NCBI RefSeq assembly: GCF_038397725.1
Contig: NZ_CP151634.1
Span: 2,976,001 to 3,040,000, forward strand
Length of the DNA: 64,000 nt
Direction: 5' to 3'
Source of the DNA: Microbacterium sp. LWO13-1.2
GTDB lineage: Bacteria > Actinomycetota > Actinomycetes > Actinomycetales > Microbacteriaceae
A program made the position numbers and the translations under genes. Positions 25,403 to 36,170 of the stretch are shown here, in pieces; the first letter of the stretch is position 1; each line of letters opens with the position of its first letter. Under the pieces are notes generated by a model. That model was given only the letters and a program-made list of their open reading frames with translations, searched no databases and was not told where the DNA came from.

Positions 25403-26710
25403 TCAGCGGATCGCCGCTGCCAGATCGGACACGAGCGTGGCCGTGTCGTCGTCCGACAGGTCATGCACGGTCAGACGAATATGGTGAGACGGTTCTGCCC
25501 GGTCGTCGAGAGCGAAGTCGTCGCCGGTGCGCACCAGCCACCCACGGCGCATCAGCCGTTCCGACACGAGCCGGGCCGGCTGGGGAAGCTCCACCCAGAG
25601 ACTCAGCCCGTCCGTCGACGGGACGCGGAGGCCGAGCTCACGCAGCCGCGCCGCGAATGCTTCGTTGCGCTCGGCGTAGTGGCGTCCGGCAACGGCGATG
25701 CGGGCCATCACCTCCGGATCGGTCACCTGAGCCAGAGTCAGCCGCTGCAGCAGATGACTCACCCACGTGGTGCCGGGGCTCAGCCGCATGGCCAGCCGTT
25801 CGGCCGTCTCGGGGTCGGTCGCGGCGACGGCGAGGCACATGTCGGGGCCGAGGAACTTCGATACCGACCGCACCAGTGCATATCGACGGTGACCGGGGCC
25901 GATCAAGGATTCATGCGGGCGCTGCGACAGCATCGAGAAATGATCGTCCTCGATGATCAGGACGTAGGGGTGATCCGCCAGCACGGCGCGCAGGTCGGCC
26001 GCACGCTGCGCGGACATGCTCGCCCCGGTCGGATTCTGCGCGCGTGGCGTGCAGATCACCGCACGGATTCCGGCATCCAGTGCCGCGCGCAGACCGTCGA
26101 CCGTCATCCCCTCATCGTCCACCGGCACGGCGATCGCCCGGTAGCCGCCGAGGCGCACGGTGTGGATGCTGGCCAGGAAGCAGGGATCCTCCAGTGCCAC
26201 GGCGTCGTCGCGCATCAACGCCTGCGCGAGAAGTCGTTCGACGGCATCCACCGCCCCGCTGGTGATCGTGATGCGGAAGTCGGACTCGCCGAGGTCGGAC
26301 GCCACCCAGTTCCGCGCCCACGTCTCGAGCGCGCCGTCGATGACCGGTTCACCGTAGAGCACGGGGCGGCCGGTGACGGTGGCCAGGGCGGGGGAGGGAT
26401 CGGGGATGAGCCGGGCATCCGGGTTGCCGGTGCCGACATCGCGCAGCACGTTGTCCGCGGCGTAGCCCTCCTGGGCGACGGCGTCGACGCCGGCGATCAC
26501 GGTGCCTGCGCGTCCGCGCGAGATGACCAGCCCGGCTTGCGCCAGCTGTCGATACGCGGCGACGGCGGTGTTGCGATTGACTCCGAGCGTGGCGGCGAGC
26601 TCCCGAACCGGCGGCAGCGGGCTCCCCGGACGCAGCGCCCCGCGCTCCCTGAGCCCGCGCACGCTGGCGGCGATATCGGCCGCAGTCGAGCCTGTGATCT
26701 CGTGGTTCAT
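25403..26710 (-). CDS. MocR-type GntR/aminotransferase regulator, PdxR-like
   Basis: The 435-residue protein has an N-terminal GntR winged helix (LPPVRELAATLGVNRNTAVAAYRQLAQAGLV) and a fold-type I aminotransferase domain binding PLP (NPTGASMS, then SVSKFLGPDMC with the PLP lysine). MocR proteins sense PLP. This one is divergent from pdxS and upstream of pdxY, so it likely controls PLP synthesis or salvage, as PdxR does elsewhere. The ATG at 26710 has GAGGGG six nt upstream and is preferred to the start at 26725. Confidence 0.82.
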   Translation of the reverse strand: MNHEITGSTAADIAASVRGLRERGALRPGSPLPPVRELAATLGVNRNTAVAAYRQLAQAGLVISRGRAGTVIAGVDAVAQEGYAADNVLRDVGTGNPDARLIPDPSPALATVTGRPVLYGEPVIDGALETWARNWVASDLGESDFRITITSGAVDAVERLLAQALMRDDAVALEDPCFLASIHTVRLGGYRAIAVPVDDEGMTVDGLRAALDAGIRAVICTPRAQNPTGASMSAQRAADLRAVLADHPYVLIIEDDHFSMLSQRPHESLIGPGHRRYALVRSVSKFLGPDMCLAVAATDPETAERLAMRLSPGTTWVSHLLQRLTLAQVTDPEVMARIAVAGRHYAERNEAFAARLRELGLRVPSTDGLSLWVELPQPARLVSERLMRRGWLVRTGDDFALDDRAEPSHHIRLTVHDLSDDDTATLVSDLAAAIR

Positions 26711-26804
26711 GTCACCCCTCGTCATCCGATTCTAGATTGTCCGGACCGGTGCTATCTTTTGACATAGATCAAACACCATCATTGGTTCACCCGAGAGGAC
26801 CGCA
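26711..26804. promoter_or_regulatory. Divergent control region of the MocR-type gene and pdxS
   Basis: The 94-bp gap holds TTTGA-CATAGA-TCAAA (26758-26773), a 16-bp imperfect-centre palindrome overlapping TTGACA, a likely -35 of pdxS. A leftward TAGAAT at about 26727-26732 could be the -10 of the regulator. The palindrome is a candidate operator for the MocR-type protein. Confidence 0.45.
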
Positions 26805-27701
26805 ATGACTGACACTGCCCCCACCACCGGTTCCGCACGCGTGAAGCGCGGCCTTGCAGAGATGCTCAAGGGCGGCGTCATCATGGACGTCGTCACCGCG
26901 GATCAGGCCAAGATCGCCGAGGATGCCGGCGCTGTCGCCGTCATGGCCCTCGAGCGTGTGCCCGCAGACATCCGCGCCCAGGGCGGCGTCTCGCGGATGA
27001 GCGACCCCGACATGATCGACAGCATCATCGCCTCGGTCTCCATCCCGGTGATGGCCAAGGCCCGCATCGGACACTTCGTCGAGGCGCAGGTGCTGCAGGA
27101 GCTCGGTGTCGACTACATCGACGAGTCCGAGGTGCTGTCGCCGGCCGACTACGTCAACCACATCGACAAGTTCGGCTTCACCGTGCCTTTCGTCTGCGGT
27201 GCCACCAACCTGGGCGAGGCGCTGCGTCGCATCAACGAGGGCGCGGCGATGATCCGTTCGAAGGGCGAGGCCGGCACCGGTGACGTCTCCGAGGCCACGA
27301 AGCACATCCGCAAGATCAAGAGCGAGATCAACGTGCTCCGCTCGATGACGAAGGACGAACTGTTCGTCGCGGCCAAGGAACTGCAGGCGCCGTACGAGCT
27401 CGTCGCCGAGATCGCCGAGACCGGCAAGCTCCCCGTCGTCCTGTTCGTCGCCGGCGGAGTCGCCACCCCGGCGGATGCCGCGATGATGATGCAGCTGGGC
27501 GCGGACGGCGTGTTCGTCGGTTCCGGCATCTTCAAGTCGGGTAACCCCGCGGAGCGGGCGAAGGCGATCGTCAAGGCCACGACGTTCTTCGACGACGCCA
27601 AGATCGTCGCCGAGGTCTCCCGTGGACTCGGTGAGGCGATGGTCGGCATCAACGTGACCGATCTCCCGGCGCCGCACCGCCTGTCCGAGCGTGGCTGGTG
27701 A
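26805..27701 (+). CDS. pdxS: Pyridoxal 5'-phosphate synthase lyase subunit
   Basis: The 298-residue TIM-barrel subunit makes PLP from ribose 5-phosphate, glyceraldehyde 3-phosphate and ammonia. Key parts are [19 protein letters not shown], the catalytic Lys in [14 protein letters not shown] and the phosphate loop [24 protein letters not shown]. It works in a 12+12 complex with PdxT, whose gene overlaps it by 11 bp. The ATG has AGAGGAC upstream. Confidence 0.98.
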   Translation: MTDTAPTTGSARVKRGLAEMLKGGVIMDVVTADQAKIAEDAGAVAVMALERVPADIRAQGGVSRMSDPDMIDSIIASVSIPVMAKARIGHFVEAQVLQELGVDYIDESEVLSPADYVNHIDKFGFTVPFVCGATNLGEALRRINEGAAMIRSKGEAGTGDVSEATKHIRKIKSEINVLRSMTKDELFVAAKELQAPYELVAEIAETGKLPVVLFVAGGVATPADAAMMMQLGADGVFVGSGIFKSGNPAERAKAIVKATTFFDDAKIVAEVSRGLGEAMVGINVTDLPAPHRLSERGW

Positions 27702-28308
27702 CCCGCTGAGCGCGTCGAAAGGCCTGAGGGCCGGCGTTCTGGCATTGCAGGGTGACGTGCGCGAGCACGCCACCCTGCTCACCCGGCTCGGTGCCGAGGT
27801 GCGTCTGGTTCGCCGACCCGAAGAACTCGCGCTCGTCGACGGCCTCGTGATCCCCGGCGGGGAATCGAGCGTCATCGACAAGCTCTCCCGGATCTTCGGG
27901 ATGCAGGAGCCGATCCGCGCTGCGATCGCGGAGGGGATGCCGATGCTCGGCACCTGCGCCGGGCTCATCATGCTCGCCGATCGACTCGTCGACGCGATCG
28001 ACGGTCAGGAATCCTTCGGGGGACTGGACGTCACCGTGCGCCGGAACGCGTTCGGGCGGCAGACGGAGTCGTTCGAGGCTCAGCTCGACGTTCCTGCGCT
28101 GGGCGCGGAGCCGGTGCGAGCCGCGTTCATCCGGGGTCCGGTCGTCGAAGCCGTCGGCGACGCCGCCTCGGTTCTGGCGAGTCTCGACGACGGCCGGGTG
28201 GTCGCGGTCGAACAGGGAAACCTGCTCGGCATCAGCTTTCACCCGGAGATCACCGGCGAGACCCGTTTCCATGAGCGGTTCCTCGCACGCGTTCGCGCGG
28301 CCGCCTAG
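27691..28308 (+). CDS. pdxT: Pyridoxal 5'-phosphate synthase glutaminase subunit
   Basis: The 205-residue class I glutaminase supplies ammonia to PdxS. The motifs [20 protein letters not shown], the nucleophile in LGTCAGLI (Cys about 89) and the catalytic FHPE near the C-terminus are intact. The start is a GTG inside the end of pdxS. The 3' end overlaps the convergent decarboxylase gene by 4 bp. Confidence 0.96.
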   Translation: MAGDPLSASKGLRAGVLALQGDVREHATLLTRLGAEVRLVRRPEELALVDGLVIPGGESSVIDKLSRIFGMQEPIRAAIAEGMPMLGTCAGLIMLADRLVDAIDGQESFGGLDVTVRRNAFGRQTESFEAQLDVPALGAEPVRAAFIRGPVVEAVGDAASVLASLDDGRVVAVEQGNLLGISFHPEITGETRFHERFLARVRAAA

Positions 28309-29669
28309 TCCGTCACGAGCCTGCGGATCGCGGCGACGGTGCGATCGACGTCCTCTGCGGTGGTCACCCACGATGACATCGAGCAGCGCAGCGCCGCGCG
28401 TCCGCGCCATTCCGCACCGGTGACGACCGCCGTGCCGTCGCGGAGAATCGCCGCGCCCAGATCACGGGTCGCCTCATCCGATCCGAGGCCGAACATCACC
28501 TGCGTGTAGTCGACGTCGTTGCGCACCTCCACGCCCTCGATGGCCGCGAGGCCGGCGGCCATCGACACGGCGTTGGCGTGCAGCCTTTCGATGAGCTCTG
28601 CGATTCCCGTGCGACCGAGGCTGCGCATCGCCGCCCAGGCGGGTACCCCGCGGGCGCGGCGCGAGAGCTCCGGCGTGACGTCCCACGGATCCAACCCGGA
28701 GTAGATCAGGTAGTCGCCGCCGGTACGGAACGCGGCGATCGAGTGGGCCGGATCGCGGACGATCGCCATGCCGCAGTCATAGGGGACGTTGAGCGTCTTG
28801 TGCGCATCCGTCGCCCAGGAGTCCGCCTGTTCGATACCGGCAGTCAGCGATCGAAGAGACGGGGATGCCGCTGCCCAGAGCCCGAAAGCGCCGTCGACGT
28901 GCACCCATGCGCCATGGTCCCGCGCGATCGGGATCAGGGTCGCGAAGTCATCGAACGCGCCGGTGTGCACCTCGCCCGCCTGCAGGCAGACGATCAGCGG
29001 ACCCTCGCCGCCGTGGAGCATCCGCTCCAGCGCATCCGCCCGCATTCGGCCTTGGGCGTCGGAATCGACGACGATCATCTCGGCGCGTCCGATCCCGAGG
29101 AAGCGTGCCGCGCGGTCCACCGAGCCATGTCGATGGGCCCCGACGACGAAGCGCAACGGTGGGGCGGAGCGCAGACCGTCCTCGGCGAGGTCCCACCCTG
29201 CGCGACGCAGGACTTCGTTGCGCGCAGCCGCGAGGCCGGTGAAGTTGGCCACCTGTCCGCCGGTCACGAACCCGACGCTGGCCGATTCCGGAAGTCCGAA
29301 GAGAGCGAGCATCCACTGTCCGGCGACGCGCTCCATCGCGACGGTCGCCGGCGTCAGCGTGGACGAGCCGGAATTCTGATCCCACGCCGACACGAGCCAG
29401 TCGGCCGCAAGAGCAGCCGGAAGGGTCGATCCGATCACGAAACCGAAGAAGCGCCCACCGGGAATCGCGACCAGTCCCGGGTCGGCGCGTCGAGCGATCT
29501 CCTCGATCACCGCAGCAGGGTCGGCGCCCTGCGCTGCCAAGGGGCCGCCGAACGCCTCCAGCATGTCGTCGAGGCTCGCGCGCGGCCAGACGGGCCTGTC
29601 ATCGAGCGTGCGGAAGAACTCCGTCGCGCGATCGTGGGCGGCATCGAGAGCACGCTCTCGTTCATCCAT
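28305..29669 (-). CDS. PLP-dependent group II decarboxylase (aromatic amino acid/glutamate type)
   Basis: The 454-residue fold-type I enzyme carries [35 protein letters not shown] and the PLP lysine motif [18 protein letters not shown]. This places it among the aromatic-L-amino-acid/DABA-type decarboxylases; the exact substrate is unknown. Some close relatives are annotated as aspartate aminotransferase family. ATG 29669 is favoured as start. It lies between pdxT and yebC in the opposite direction, interrupting a usually continuous actinobacterial gene order. Confidence 0.83.
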   Translation of the reverse strand: MDERERALDAAHDRATEFFRTLDDRPVWPRASLDDMLEAFGGPLAAQGADPAAVIEEIARRADPGLVAIPGGRFFGFVIGSTLPAALAADWLVSAWDQNSGSSTLTPATVAMERVAGQWMLALFGLPESASVGFVTGGQVANFTGLAAARNEVLRRAGWDLAEDGLRSAPPLRFVVGAHRHGSVDRAARFLGIGRAEMIVVDSDAQGRMRADALERMLHGGEGPLIVCLQAGEVHTGAFDDFATLIPIARDHGAWVHVDGAFGLWAAASPSLRSLTAGIEQADSWATDAHKTLNVPYDCGMAIVRDPAHSIAAFRTGGDYLIYSGLDPWDVTPELSRRARGVPAWAAMRSLGRTGIAELIERLHANAVSMAAGLAAIEGVEVRNDVDYTQVMFGLGSDEATRDLGAAILRDGTAVVTGAEWRGRAALRCSMSSWVTTAEDVDRTVAAIRRLVTD

Positions 29670-29739
29670 GGGCGCAAGTCTTCCACCGGGCGAACGGCCC
29701 GACAAGACCGATCCATGCGAGGCGGGCGGACGGGTTCGT

Positions 29740-29745
29740 TAGAAT
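29740..29745 (+). promoter_or_regulatory. Probable -10 element of yebC
   Basis: TAGAAT lies 50 bp before the yebC start in the gap after the divergent decarboxylase gene. No convincing -35 was found. Confidence 0.45.
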
Positions 29746-29794
29746 GGACGACGCCCTGGGCACTGCTCCCGGGCGTGACGACGAGCGGAGAACT

Positions 29795-30553
29795 ATGTCC
29801 GGGCATTCCAAGTGGGCGACGACCAAGCACAAGAAGGCGATCATCGACTCTCGCCGTGCGAAGTCGTGGGCCAAGCTCATCAAGAACATCGAAGTCGCGG
29901 CGAAGCTGGGCGGTGCCGATCTTCAGGGCAACCCGACGCTGTTCGACGCCATCCTCAAGGCGAAGAAGACCTCCGTCCCGAAGGACAACATCGACCGTGC
30001 AGTCAAGCGCGGTGCCGGAATCGGCGGCGAATCCGTCGAGTATCTGTCGATCATGTACGAGGGCTACGGGCCGAACGGCGTCGCCCTCATGATCGAGTGT
30101 CTGACCGACAACAAGAACCGTGCCGCCGCCGAGGTGCGCACCGCACTCAGCCGCAACGGCGGCAATCTCGCCGACCCCGGCAGCGTCGCGTACAACTTCA
30201 CCCGCAAGGGCGTCATCGTGGTCGGCTCCGAGGGCACCACGGAAGACGACATCATGATGGCGGTCCTCGAGGCGGGTGCCGAGGAAGTCGAGCCGCACGG
30301 CGACGGCTTCGCCGTCATCACCGAGGCATCCGACCTGGTCGCGGTGCGCACCGCGCTGCAGGACGCGGGCATCGAGTACGAATCGGCCGATGTCGAGTTC
30401 GTGCCGAACCTCAAGGTCGAGGTCGACGCCGACACCGCGCGCAAGATCTTCCGGCTCATCGACGCCCTCGAAGACAGCGACGACGTGCAGAACGTGTTCA
30501 GCAATTTCGATCTGACCGCCGAGGTGCAGGCCGAGCTCGAGAACGACGAGTAA
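29795..30553 (+). CDS. yebC: YebC/PmpR-family protein
   Basis: The 252-residue protein starts [19 protein letters not shown] and has the three-domain layout of the family (LAKAKK-like segment [21 protein letters not shown], then [14 protein letters not shown]). Members have been described as transcriptional regulators and, more recently, as helpers of translation through proline stretches. CGGAGAACT precedes the ATG. It heads the ruvCAB run, as usual in bacteria. Confidence 0.95.
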   Translation: MSGHSKWATTKHKKAIIDSRRAKSWAKLIKNIEVAAKLGGADLQGNPTLFDAILKAKKTSVPKDNIDRAVKRGAGIGGESVEYLSIMYEGYGPNGVALMIECLTDNKNRAAAEVRTALSRNGGNLADPGSVAYNFTRKGVIVVGSEGTTEDDIMMAVLEAGAEEVEPHGDGFAVITEASDLVAVRTALQDAGIEYESADVEFVPNLKVEVDADTARKIFRLIDALEDSDDVQNVFSNFDLTAEVQAELENDE

Positions 30554-30599
30554 GGCGAGCCGCACGCTCGATGTCCGCCGTCGCACCTAGCCTGGGGGA

Positions 30600-31184
30600 G
30601 TGACCTCCTCCTCGCTGCGGGTGCTCGGCATCGACCCCGGCCTCACCCGGTGCGGTGTCGGCGTCGTCGACGTCGACCCGGCGCGCCGCGGCACGCTCGT
30701 GCACGTCGGCGTGATCCGCTCCTCGCCGGATGCGCCGATCGGTGAGCGTCTCGCGATCATCGCGGCCGGCATCCGCGAGGTCATCGCAGCGCATGAGCCG
30801 GATGCGGTGGCGGTGGAGCGCGTCTTCGCGCAGCAGAACAGCCACACCGTGATGGGCACGGCGCAGGCGAGCGGCGTGGCGCTCCTCCTCGCCGCCGAAG
30901 CGGGTCTCCCCGCCGCCACGCACACGCCGAGCGAGGTCAAGGCCGCTGTGACCGGCTACGGCTCCGCCGACAAGCGACAGGTGCAGTCGATGATCGCCCG
31001 CATCCTTCGTCTCGATGCCCCACCGCAGCCTGCTGACGCCGCCGATGCCCTGGCGATCGCCCTCTGCCACGCCTGGCGGCGGGGGAGCGGTGCCGGCTCG
31101 ACGCAGGGGGTGCTCACGCCTGCGCAGCGCGCCTGGGCCGACGCGGAGCGTGTCGCTCGAACATATCTACGATCCGCGCCATAG
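30600..31184 (+). CDS. ruvC: Crossover junction endodeoxyribonuclease RuvC
   Basis: The 194-residue nuclease resolves Holliday junctions. Catalytic acids are in [11 protein letters not shown] (Asp), [12 protein letters not shown] (Glu) and [15 protein letters not shown] (two Asp). The start is GTG. The length is normal. It is followed 9 bp later by ruvA. Confidence 0.97.
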   Translation: MTSSSLRVLGIDPGLTRCGVGVVDVDPARRGTLVHVGVIRSSPDAPIGERLAIIAAGIREVIAAHEPDAVAVERVFAQQNSHTVMGTAQASGVALLLAAEAGLPAATHTPSEVKAAVTGYGSADKRQVQSMIARILRLDAPPQPADAADALAIALCHAWRRGSGAGSTQGVLTPAQRAWADAERVARTYLRSAP

Positions 31185-31193
31185 GCTGAAGCA

Positions 31194-31814
31194 ATGATCT
31201 CCTCGCTGCACGGTGTCGTCCTGCACACGACGCCCGATCAGGTCGTCCTCGATGTCGGTGGCGTCGGATTCGCCGTCGCCGTGCCCGGCGATGTCGCGCA
31301 CACCGCGACGGTCGGGGAGCGACTTCTCCTGCACACCAGCCTCATCGTCCGCGAGGATGCGCTGTCGCTTTTCGGATTCGCCGACCGGAGCGAACTCGAG
31401 GTCTTCGGACTCCTCATCAGCGTCACCGGCGTCGGACCGAAATCGGCACTCGGCGTGCTCTCCCACCTCACCGTCGACCAGATCGCCGAGGCGGTGACCG
31501 CCGAAGACGACGCCCCGTTCCGCCGTGTCTCCGGCATCGGGCCGAAGACGGCGAAGCTCATCGTGCTGCAGCTCGCGGGCAAGGTGAGAGCGGTGGGATT
31601 CACCTCGAAGCCGGCTGCCGCCGCAGGTGCAGACGTGGTCACCCAGGTGGCTGCGGCTCTTGTCGGCCTCGGCTGGTCGGAGAGAGTGGCCGCCGAGGCG
31701 GCAGCGCAGACGGCCGCAGACTCCACGGATGCCGAGCGCGGCTCTGTCGCGGCTCTGCTCCGACGCACGCTGGCGCTGCTCGGGCCCGCACAGGGCGGTC
31801 AGACGCGTGGCTGA
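31194..31814 (+). CDS. ruvA: Holliday junction branch migration protein RuvA
   Basis: The 206-residue DNA-binding subunit begins [20 protein letters not shown] (OB fold), carries two helix-hairpin-helix motifs ([15 protein letters not shown] and [16 protein letters not shown]) and a C-terminal RuvB-contact domain ([18 protein letters not shown]). It overlaps ruvB by 8 bp. Confidence 0.97.
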   Translation: MISSLHGVVLHTTPDQVVLDVGGVGFAVAVPGDVAHTATVGERLLLHTSLIVREDALSLFGFADRSELEVFGLLISVTGVGPKSALGVLSHLTVDQIAEAVTAEDDAPFRRVSGIGPKTAKLIVLQLAGKVRAVGFTSKPAAAAGADVVTQVAAALVGLGWSERVAAEAAAQTAADSTDAERGSVAALLRRTLALLGPAQGGQTRG

Positions 31815-32835
31815 CGGCCGCGAGGCCGCGGAGCCGGTCGACGACGTCGAGCTCGCGATCGAAGGCGCTCTGCGCCCGACCAGCCTCAGTGAATTCGTCG
31901 GACAGCAGAAGGTGCGCGGCCAGCTCGAACTGCTGCTCGAGGCCGCGCGCATCCAGAACCGCACGGCCGATCACATCCTGCTCGCGGGCCCGCCCGGTCT
32001 CGGGAAGACCACGCTCGCGATGATCGTCGCGCATGAGAGCCAGCGACCGTTGCGGCTCTCCAGCGGCCCGGCGATCCAGCACGCAGGTGATCTTGCCGCG
32101 CTGCTGTCCAGCCTGATCCCGGGCGAGGTTCTCTTCATCGACGAGATCCATCGGATGGCCCGCTCCGCCGAAGAGATGCTCTATCTCGCGATGGAGGACT
32201 TCCGTATCGACATCATGGTCGGAAAGGGCGCCGGGGCGACCAGCATCCCCCTGGAGCTGTCGCCGTTCACCCTCGTCGGTGCGACCACGCGGTCCGGTCT
32301 GCTGCCGAACCCGTTGCGTGACCGTTTCGGTTTCACCGGCCACCTCGAGTTCTACGACGAGTCGGAGCTCGAGCGGGTGATCGCGCGCTCGGCGCTCGTG
32401 CTCGGGGTCGATCTGCCGTCGGATTCGCTGTCCGAGATCGCCCGTCGCTCGCGCGGAACGCCCCGCATCGCCAATCGCCTGCTGCGCCGCGTGCGCGACT
32501 ACGCCCTCGTGCACGGCAAAGGCGCATCGGCCTCGCTCGGCGACGTGCGTGCGGCACTCGAGCTCTACGACGTCGACTCGATCGGTCTGGACCGCCTCGA
32601 CCGGGCGGTGCTCGAAGCCCTGGTGCGTCGCTTCCGAGGGGGGCCGGTCGGGCTCAGCACGCTCGCGGTCGCCGTCGGCGAGGAAGGCGAGACGGTCGAA
32701 AGCGTCGTCGAACCCTACCTCGTCCGGATCGGTTTTCTCGGGAGGACTCCGCGCGGGCGAATCGCGATGCCGGAGGCATACGCGCACCTCGGGGTGTCTC
32801 ACCCGGACGGGGCGCTTCGCCTCGATGACCTATAA
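31807..32835 (+). CDS. ruvB: Holliday junction helicase RuvB
   Basis: The 342-residue AAA+ motor has Walker [12 protein letters not shown], Walker [10 protein letters not shown], sensor [10 protein letters not shown] and a C-terminal winged helix with [13 protein letters not shown] start at the GTG 31807, which overlaps ruvA; the longer upstream frame has no homology. Its stop codon lies inside a TATAAT sequence. Confidence 0.97.
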   Translation: MADGREAAEPVDDVELAIEGALRPTSLSEFVGQQKVRGQLELLLEAARIQNRTADHILLAGPPGLGKTTLAMIVAHESQRPLRLSSGPAIQHAGDLAALLSSLIPGEVLFIDEIHRMARSAEEMLYLAMEDFRIDIMVGKGAGATSIPLELSPFTLVGATTRSGLLPNPLRDRFGFTGHLEFYDESELERVIARSALVLGVDLPSDSLSEIARRSRGTPRIANRLLRRVRDYALVHGKGASASLGDVRAALELYDVDSIGLDRLDRAVLEALVRRFRGGPVGLSTLAVAVGEEGETVESVVEPYLVRIGFLGRTPRGRIAMPEAYAHLGVSHPDGALRLDDL

Positions 32836-32836
32836 T
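32831..32836 (+). promoter_or_regulatory. Probable -10 element for yajC-secD-secF
   Basis: TATAAT overlaps the last codon and stop of ruvB, 74 bp before yajC. A consensus -10 at this point suggests the Sec genes have their own promoter. Confidence 0.5.
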
Positions 32837-32909
32837 CGCTGAAGACTTCCCCCCGATACCCCTTGTGCGCCCAAAGGCTGGCGCGTGCACCTGAGAAAGG
32901 CGCTTCTCC

Positions 32910-33317
32910 ATGCCCATGGAATTCCTCCTCTTCGGCCTTCTTGCCGTCCTCCTGGTCTTCATGATCTTCAACACGCGCAAGCGCACGAAGCAGATGAAGG
33001 CAGAGCAGGAAGAGAAGGCCACCAAGACGGTTCCCGGCGTGAAGGTGCTCCTTCAGGGCGGCATCTTCGGCACGATCGTCGCGTACGACGCTGAGGACCT
33101 CGATGCTCCGGCGCTGGTCGAGATCGCTCCCGGAACGGTCATCGAGGTGCACAGCCAGGCGATCCTCCGGATCGTCGAGCCGAAGGACGTCGTCGTCGAA
33201 GACGTCGAGGCCGAGCTCGATGGCGATGCCGTCGTCGCGGATGCAGCGGCATCGGACGTCGAGACCGTCGAAGAGACTCGCGCCCGCCTGGACAACGACT
33301 CCGACGACAAGAAGTAG
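32910..33317 (+). CDS. yajC: Preprotein translocase subunit YajC
   Basis: The 135-residue protein has one N-terminal membrane helix (FLLFGLLAVLLVFMIF), the cytoplasmic conserved part KTVPGVKVLLQGGIFGTIV, and an acidic C-terminal tail. YajC associates with SecD-SecF to help protein export. It directly precedes secD. Confidence 0.94.
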   Translation: MPMEFLLFGLLAVLLVFMIFNTRKRTKQMKAEQEEKATKTVPGVKVLLQGGIFGTIVAYDAEDLDAPALVEIAPGTVIEVHSQAILRIVEPKDVVVEDVEAELDGDAVVADAAASDVETVEETRARLDNDSDDKK

Positions 33318-33381
33318 TCGCGGCGCCGCGCCCGGCCAATTCTTGCACCGCACAACCGGCTACTCAGAAAGCTGAACTCAC

Positions 33382-35112
33382 GTGGCTTCATCCTCTCCGG
33401 TCCGCCATGCGTGGCGGGTCCTCCTCGGCCTGCTTCTCGTGACGGCGGCCCTCTTCGGTGTCAACGCGCTCGGCGTGTACGGATTCCAGAAGAGCTCCTG
33501 GACACCTGAACTGGCACTCGACCTGCAGGGCGGCACGCAGATCGTTCTGGGAGCAGCCACCGGAGACGGCTCGGCTCCGACCCAGGAGCAGATGGACCAG
33601 GCGGCATCCATCATCCGGCAGCGCGTCGACGCCGCCGGTGTCGCCGAGGCCGACATCACCACCGAGGGCGGACGCAACATCGTCGTCCAGATCCCCGGGG
33701 TGGCCGACGAGCAGACGCGTGCCCGGATCCAGGCCAGCGCCCAGCTCGAGTTCCGTGCGGTGATCGCCACGAACGCAGGCACGAACGAGTTCGTCGGCGA
33801 GGACGGCAAGAACACGCCGTATCCGACACCGGACCCCTCGCTCAACGCCGTTCCGACGCCGGAGCCCACGGACGCGAGCGACATGGCCTGGGCCACGCCG
33901 AAGCTGACGGCTGAGTTCCTCGCCTACGACTGCGCCAACCCCACCGGAGACCCGGCCAATGCGCCGGAGGATCAGCCGCTGATCACCTGCGACGAGACCA
34001 AGCAGTTCAAGTACCTCCTCGGCCCGGTCGAACTCACCGGTGATGTGATCGAGGACGCGACCAACGGTCGTGACCCGAAGACCGGGGCATGGCTCGTGCA
34101 GTTGACGATGGACGACAAGGGCACCGAGGCCTTCGGCAAGGTCAGCCAGCGTCTGAACGAGAACCGGATCGCCGGTCTCTCGCCTCGTGACCAGTTCGCT
34201 TTCGTGCTCGACGGCGATGTGATCTCCGCACCGCGGATGAACGGCCTCATCCAGGACGGCCGCCCCAGCATCTCGGGCAGTTTCACCCTGGAGACCTCCA
34301 AGACGCTCGCCGACCAGCTCAAGTACGGTGCACTGCCGCTGAGCTTCACCGTGGAGAGCTCCGACACGATCTCGGCGACCCTCGGCACCCAGCAGCTGCA
34401 GATCGGTCTCATTGCCGGTCTCATCGGACTCGCGCTGGTCGCGGTGTACTCGCTGATCAGCTATCGAGCACTCGGCACCGTGATCATCGCCTCGATCGCC
34501 GTGATGGCCGTGCTCACCTATGTGATCATCTGCATCCTCGCGTGGCGTCTCGGCTTCCGGCTCTCGCTCGCTGGCGTCGCGGGACTTATCGTGTCGATCG
34601 GATTCACGGCCGACTCGTTCATCGTCTACTTCGAGCGCATCCGTGATGAGCTCCGCGACGGCAAGTCGATCACGTCGGCGGTCGAAGACGGATGGGGGCG
34701 TGCCAAGCGCACGATCTACATCTCGAAGTCGATCAACATCCTCGCCGCCGTCGTTCTGTACATCCTCGCCGATGCCACGGTGAAGGGCTTCGCGTTCACG
34801 CTCGGCCTCACCACCCTGATCGACGTCTTCATCTTCGTGATCTTCACGCACCCGGTGATGCAGCTGCTCGCGCGCACCCGCTTCTTCGGAGGTGGCCATC
34901 GCCTGTCTGGTCTCGATCCGGAGGCGCTCGGCTCTGTGTACCGCACTCGCTCGCAGTACCGCGAGGTGGCCACGTCGACCGCCGGTCGCGCCGCCAAGAA
35001 CGCCCGCTCACGCGGGGAGGCGGATCGTCGGCAGACCATCGCCGAGCGCAAACGCGCCGACGCCCTCGCCGGCGATAGAACCACGAGCTCCGGAAATGAG
35101 GGAGACGCCTGA
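33382..35112 (+). CDS. secD: Protein translocase subunit SecD
   Basis: The 576-residue membrane protein has one N-terminal helix, the large extracytoplasmic region with ELALDLQGGTQIVLGA, and five C-terminal helices including LSLAGVAGLIVSIGFTADSF. SecD-SecF use the proton gradient to pull exported proteins across the membrane. The proline-rich insert around residues 150-175 (PYPTPDPSLNAVPTPEPTD) is typical of actinobacteria. The GTG start follows AAGCTGAACTCAC. Overlaps secF by 1 bp (TGATG). Confidence 0.97.
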   Translation: MASSSPVRHAWRVLLGLLLVTAALFGVNALGVYGFQKSSWTPELALDLQGGTQIVLGAATGDGSAPTQEQMDQAASIIRQRVDAAGVAEADITTEGGRNIVVQIPGVADEQTRARIQASAQLEFRAVIATNAGTNEFVGEDGKNTPYPTPDPSLNAVPTPEPTDASDMAWATPKLTAEFLAYDCANPTGDPANAPEDQPLITCDETKQFKYLLGPVELTGDVIEDATNGRDPKTGAWLVQLTMDDKGTEAFGKVSQRLNENRIAGLSPRDQFAFVLDGDVISAPRMNGLIQDGRPSISGSFTLETSKTLADQLKYGALPLSFTVESSDTISATLGTQQLQIGLIAGLIGLALVAVYSLISYRALGTVIIASIAVMAVLTYVIICILAWRLGFRLSLAGVAGLIVSIGFTADSFIVYFERIRDELRDGKSITSAVEDGWGRAKRTIYISKSINILAAVVLYILADATVKGFAFTLGLTTLIDVFIFVIFTHPVMQLLARTRFFGGGHRLSGLDPEALGSVYRTRSQYREVATSTAGRAAKNARSRGEADRRQTIAERKRADALAGDRTTSSGNEGDA

Positions 35113-36101
35113 TGGCTTCCATGAGTGAGTTCGGCAACAACCTGTACTCGGGAAAGACCTCTTTCCCGTTCGTCGGCAAGCGGCGGTTGTGGTTCATCAT
35201 CGCGATCGCTCTCGTCGTCGGCGCGGCCCTCGTGCCGGTGTTCCGCCCGATCCAGTTCTCGATCGAGTTCACCGGCGGATCGCAGTTCACGATCGTCGCT
35301 CCGGAGAGCACCGACCAGGCGCGCGCCACCGATGCGGTCCGTTCCGTGGCACCCGAGGCCACGACCAAGGTCGTCATCGTCGGCGGAGCCGACGTGCGCG
35401 TGCAGACCGACCAGATGAGCGCGGAAGAGACGCAGCAGGTCGCGAGCGCTCTCGCCGACGCCTACAAGGTGGAGGCCGAGAGCGTCACCTCCTCGTTCAT
35501 CGGCCCGGCCTGGGGTGAGAACGTCACGAAGCAGTCGCTGTGGGGCCTGGCGATCTTCCTCGCCCTGACGTTCCTGATCCTCGCGATCTACTTCCGCACC
35601 TGGAAGATGTCGGCTGCGGCCATCATCGGCCTGCTCGATGTGCTGGTCATCACCGTGGGCGTGTACGCGCTGGCAGGCTTCGAGATCTCGCCGGCCGCCG
35701 TGATCGGATTCCTGACGATCCTCGCGTACTCGCTCTACGACACCACCGTGGTCTTCGACAAGATCCGCGAGAACACGCTGGAGGACGGCGAGCGTACGTC
35801 GCGTCTGTTCGGCGAGTCCGTGAACCTGGCCGTCAACCAGACGCTGATCCGCTCGATCAACACGTCTGTCGTCGCGGCCCTTCCGGTCGGCGCGATCCTC
35901 TTCATCGGCGCGTTCTGGCTGGGGGCCGAGACCCTCACCGACATCTCGCTGTCGATCTTCGTCGGCATCATCGTCGCGACCTACTCGACGCTGTTCGTCG
36001 CGGCCCCGTTGTACTCGCTGTTCCGCGAGAAGGAACCGCAGATCGCCGAGCGCGACGCGAGGATCCTCGACGCGCGGAGCCGTGCCACGGTCGACGCCTA
36101 G
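35112..36101 (+). CDS. secF: Protein translocase subunit SecF
   Basis: The 329-residue partner of SecD begins with KTSFPFVGKRRLWFI and has FTGGSQFTIV in the first extracytoplasmic region, then SLYDTTVVFDKIREN and the closing helix pair. The layout and length are normal. The start overlaps the secD stop by one base, a sign of coupled translation. Confidence 0.97.
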   Translation: MASMSEFGNNLYSGKTSFPFVGKRRLWFIIAIALVVGAALVPVFRPIQFSIEFTGGSQFTIVAPESTDQARATDAVRSVAPEATTKVVIVGGADVRVQTDQMSAEETQQVASALADAYKVEAESVTSSFIGPAWGENVTKQSLWGLAIFLALTFLILAIYFRTWKMSAAAIIGLLDVLVITVGVYALAGFEISPAAVIGFLTILAYSLYDTTVVFDKIRENTLEDGERTSRLFGESVNLAVNQTLIRSINTSVVAALPVGAILFIGAFWLGAETLTDISLSIFVGIIVATYSTLFVAAPLYSLFREKEPQIAERDARILDARSRATVDA

Positions 36102-36170
36102 ACAGTGCTTTCGCTGGCGGGGCTGAGTCCCCGCCAGCGCGCGTAGGATGATCTGACCCGGAGGTGATGG

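Noticed and set aside
36102..36170. Rho-independent terminator between secF and rel
   Set aside because: GCTGGCGGGG and CCCCGCCAGC at about 36114-36139 can pair, but there is no T-tail and rel follows at once, so termination is uncertain; not listed as a feature.
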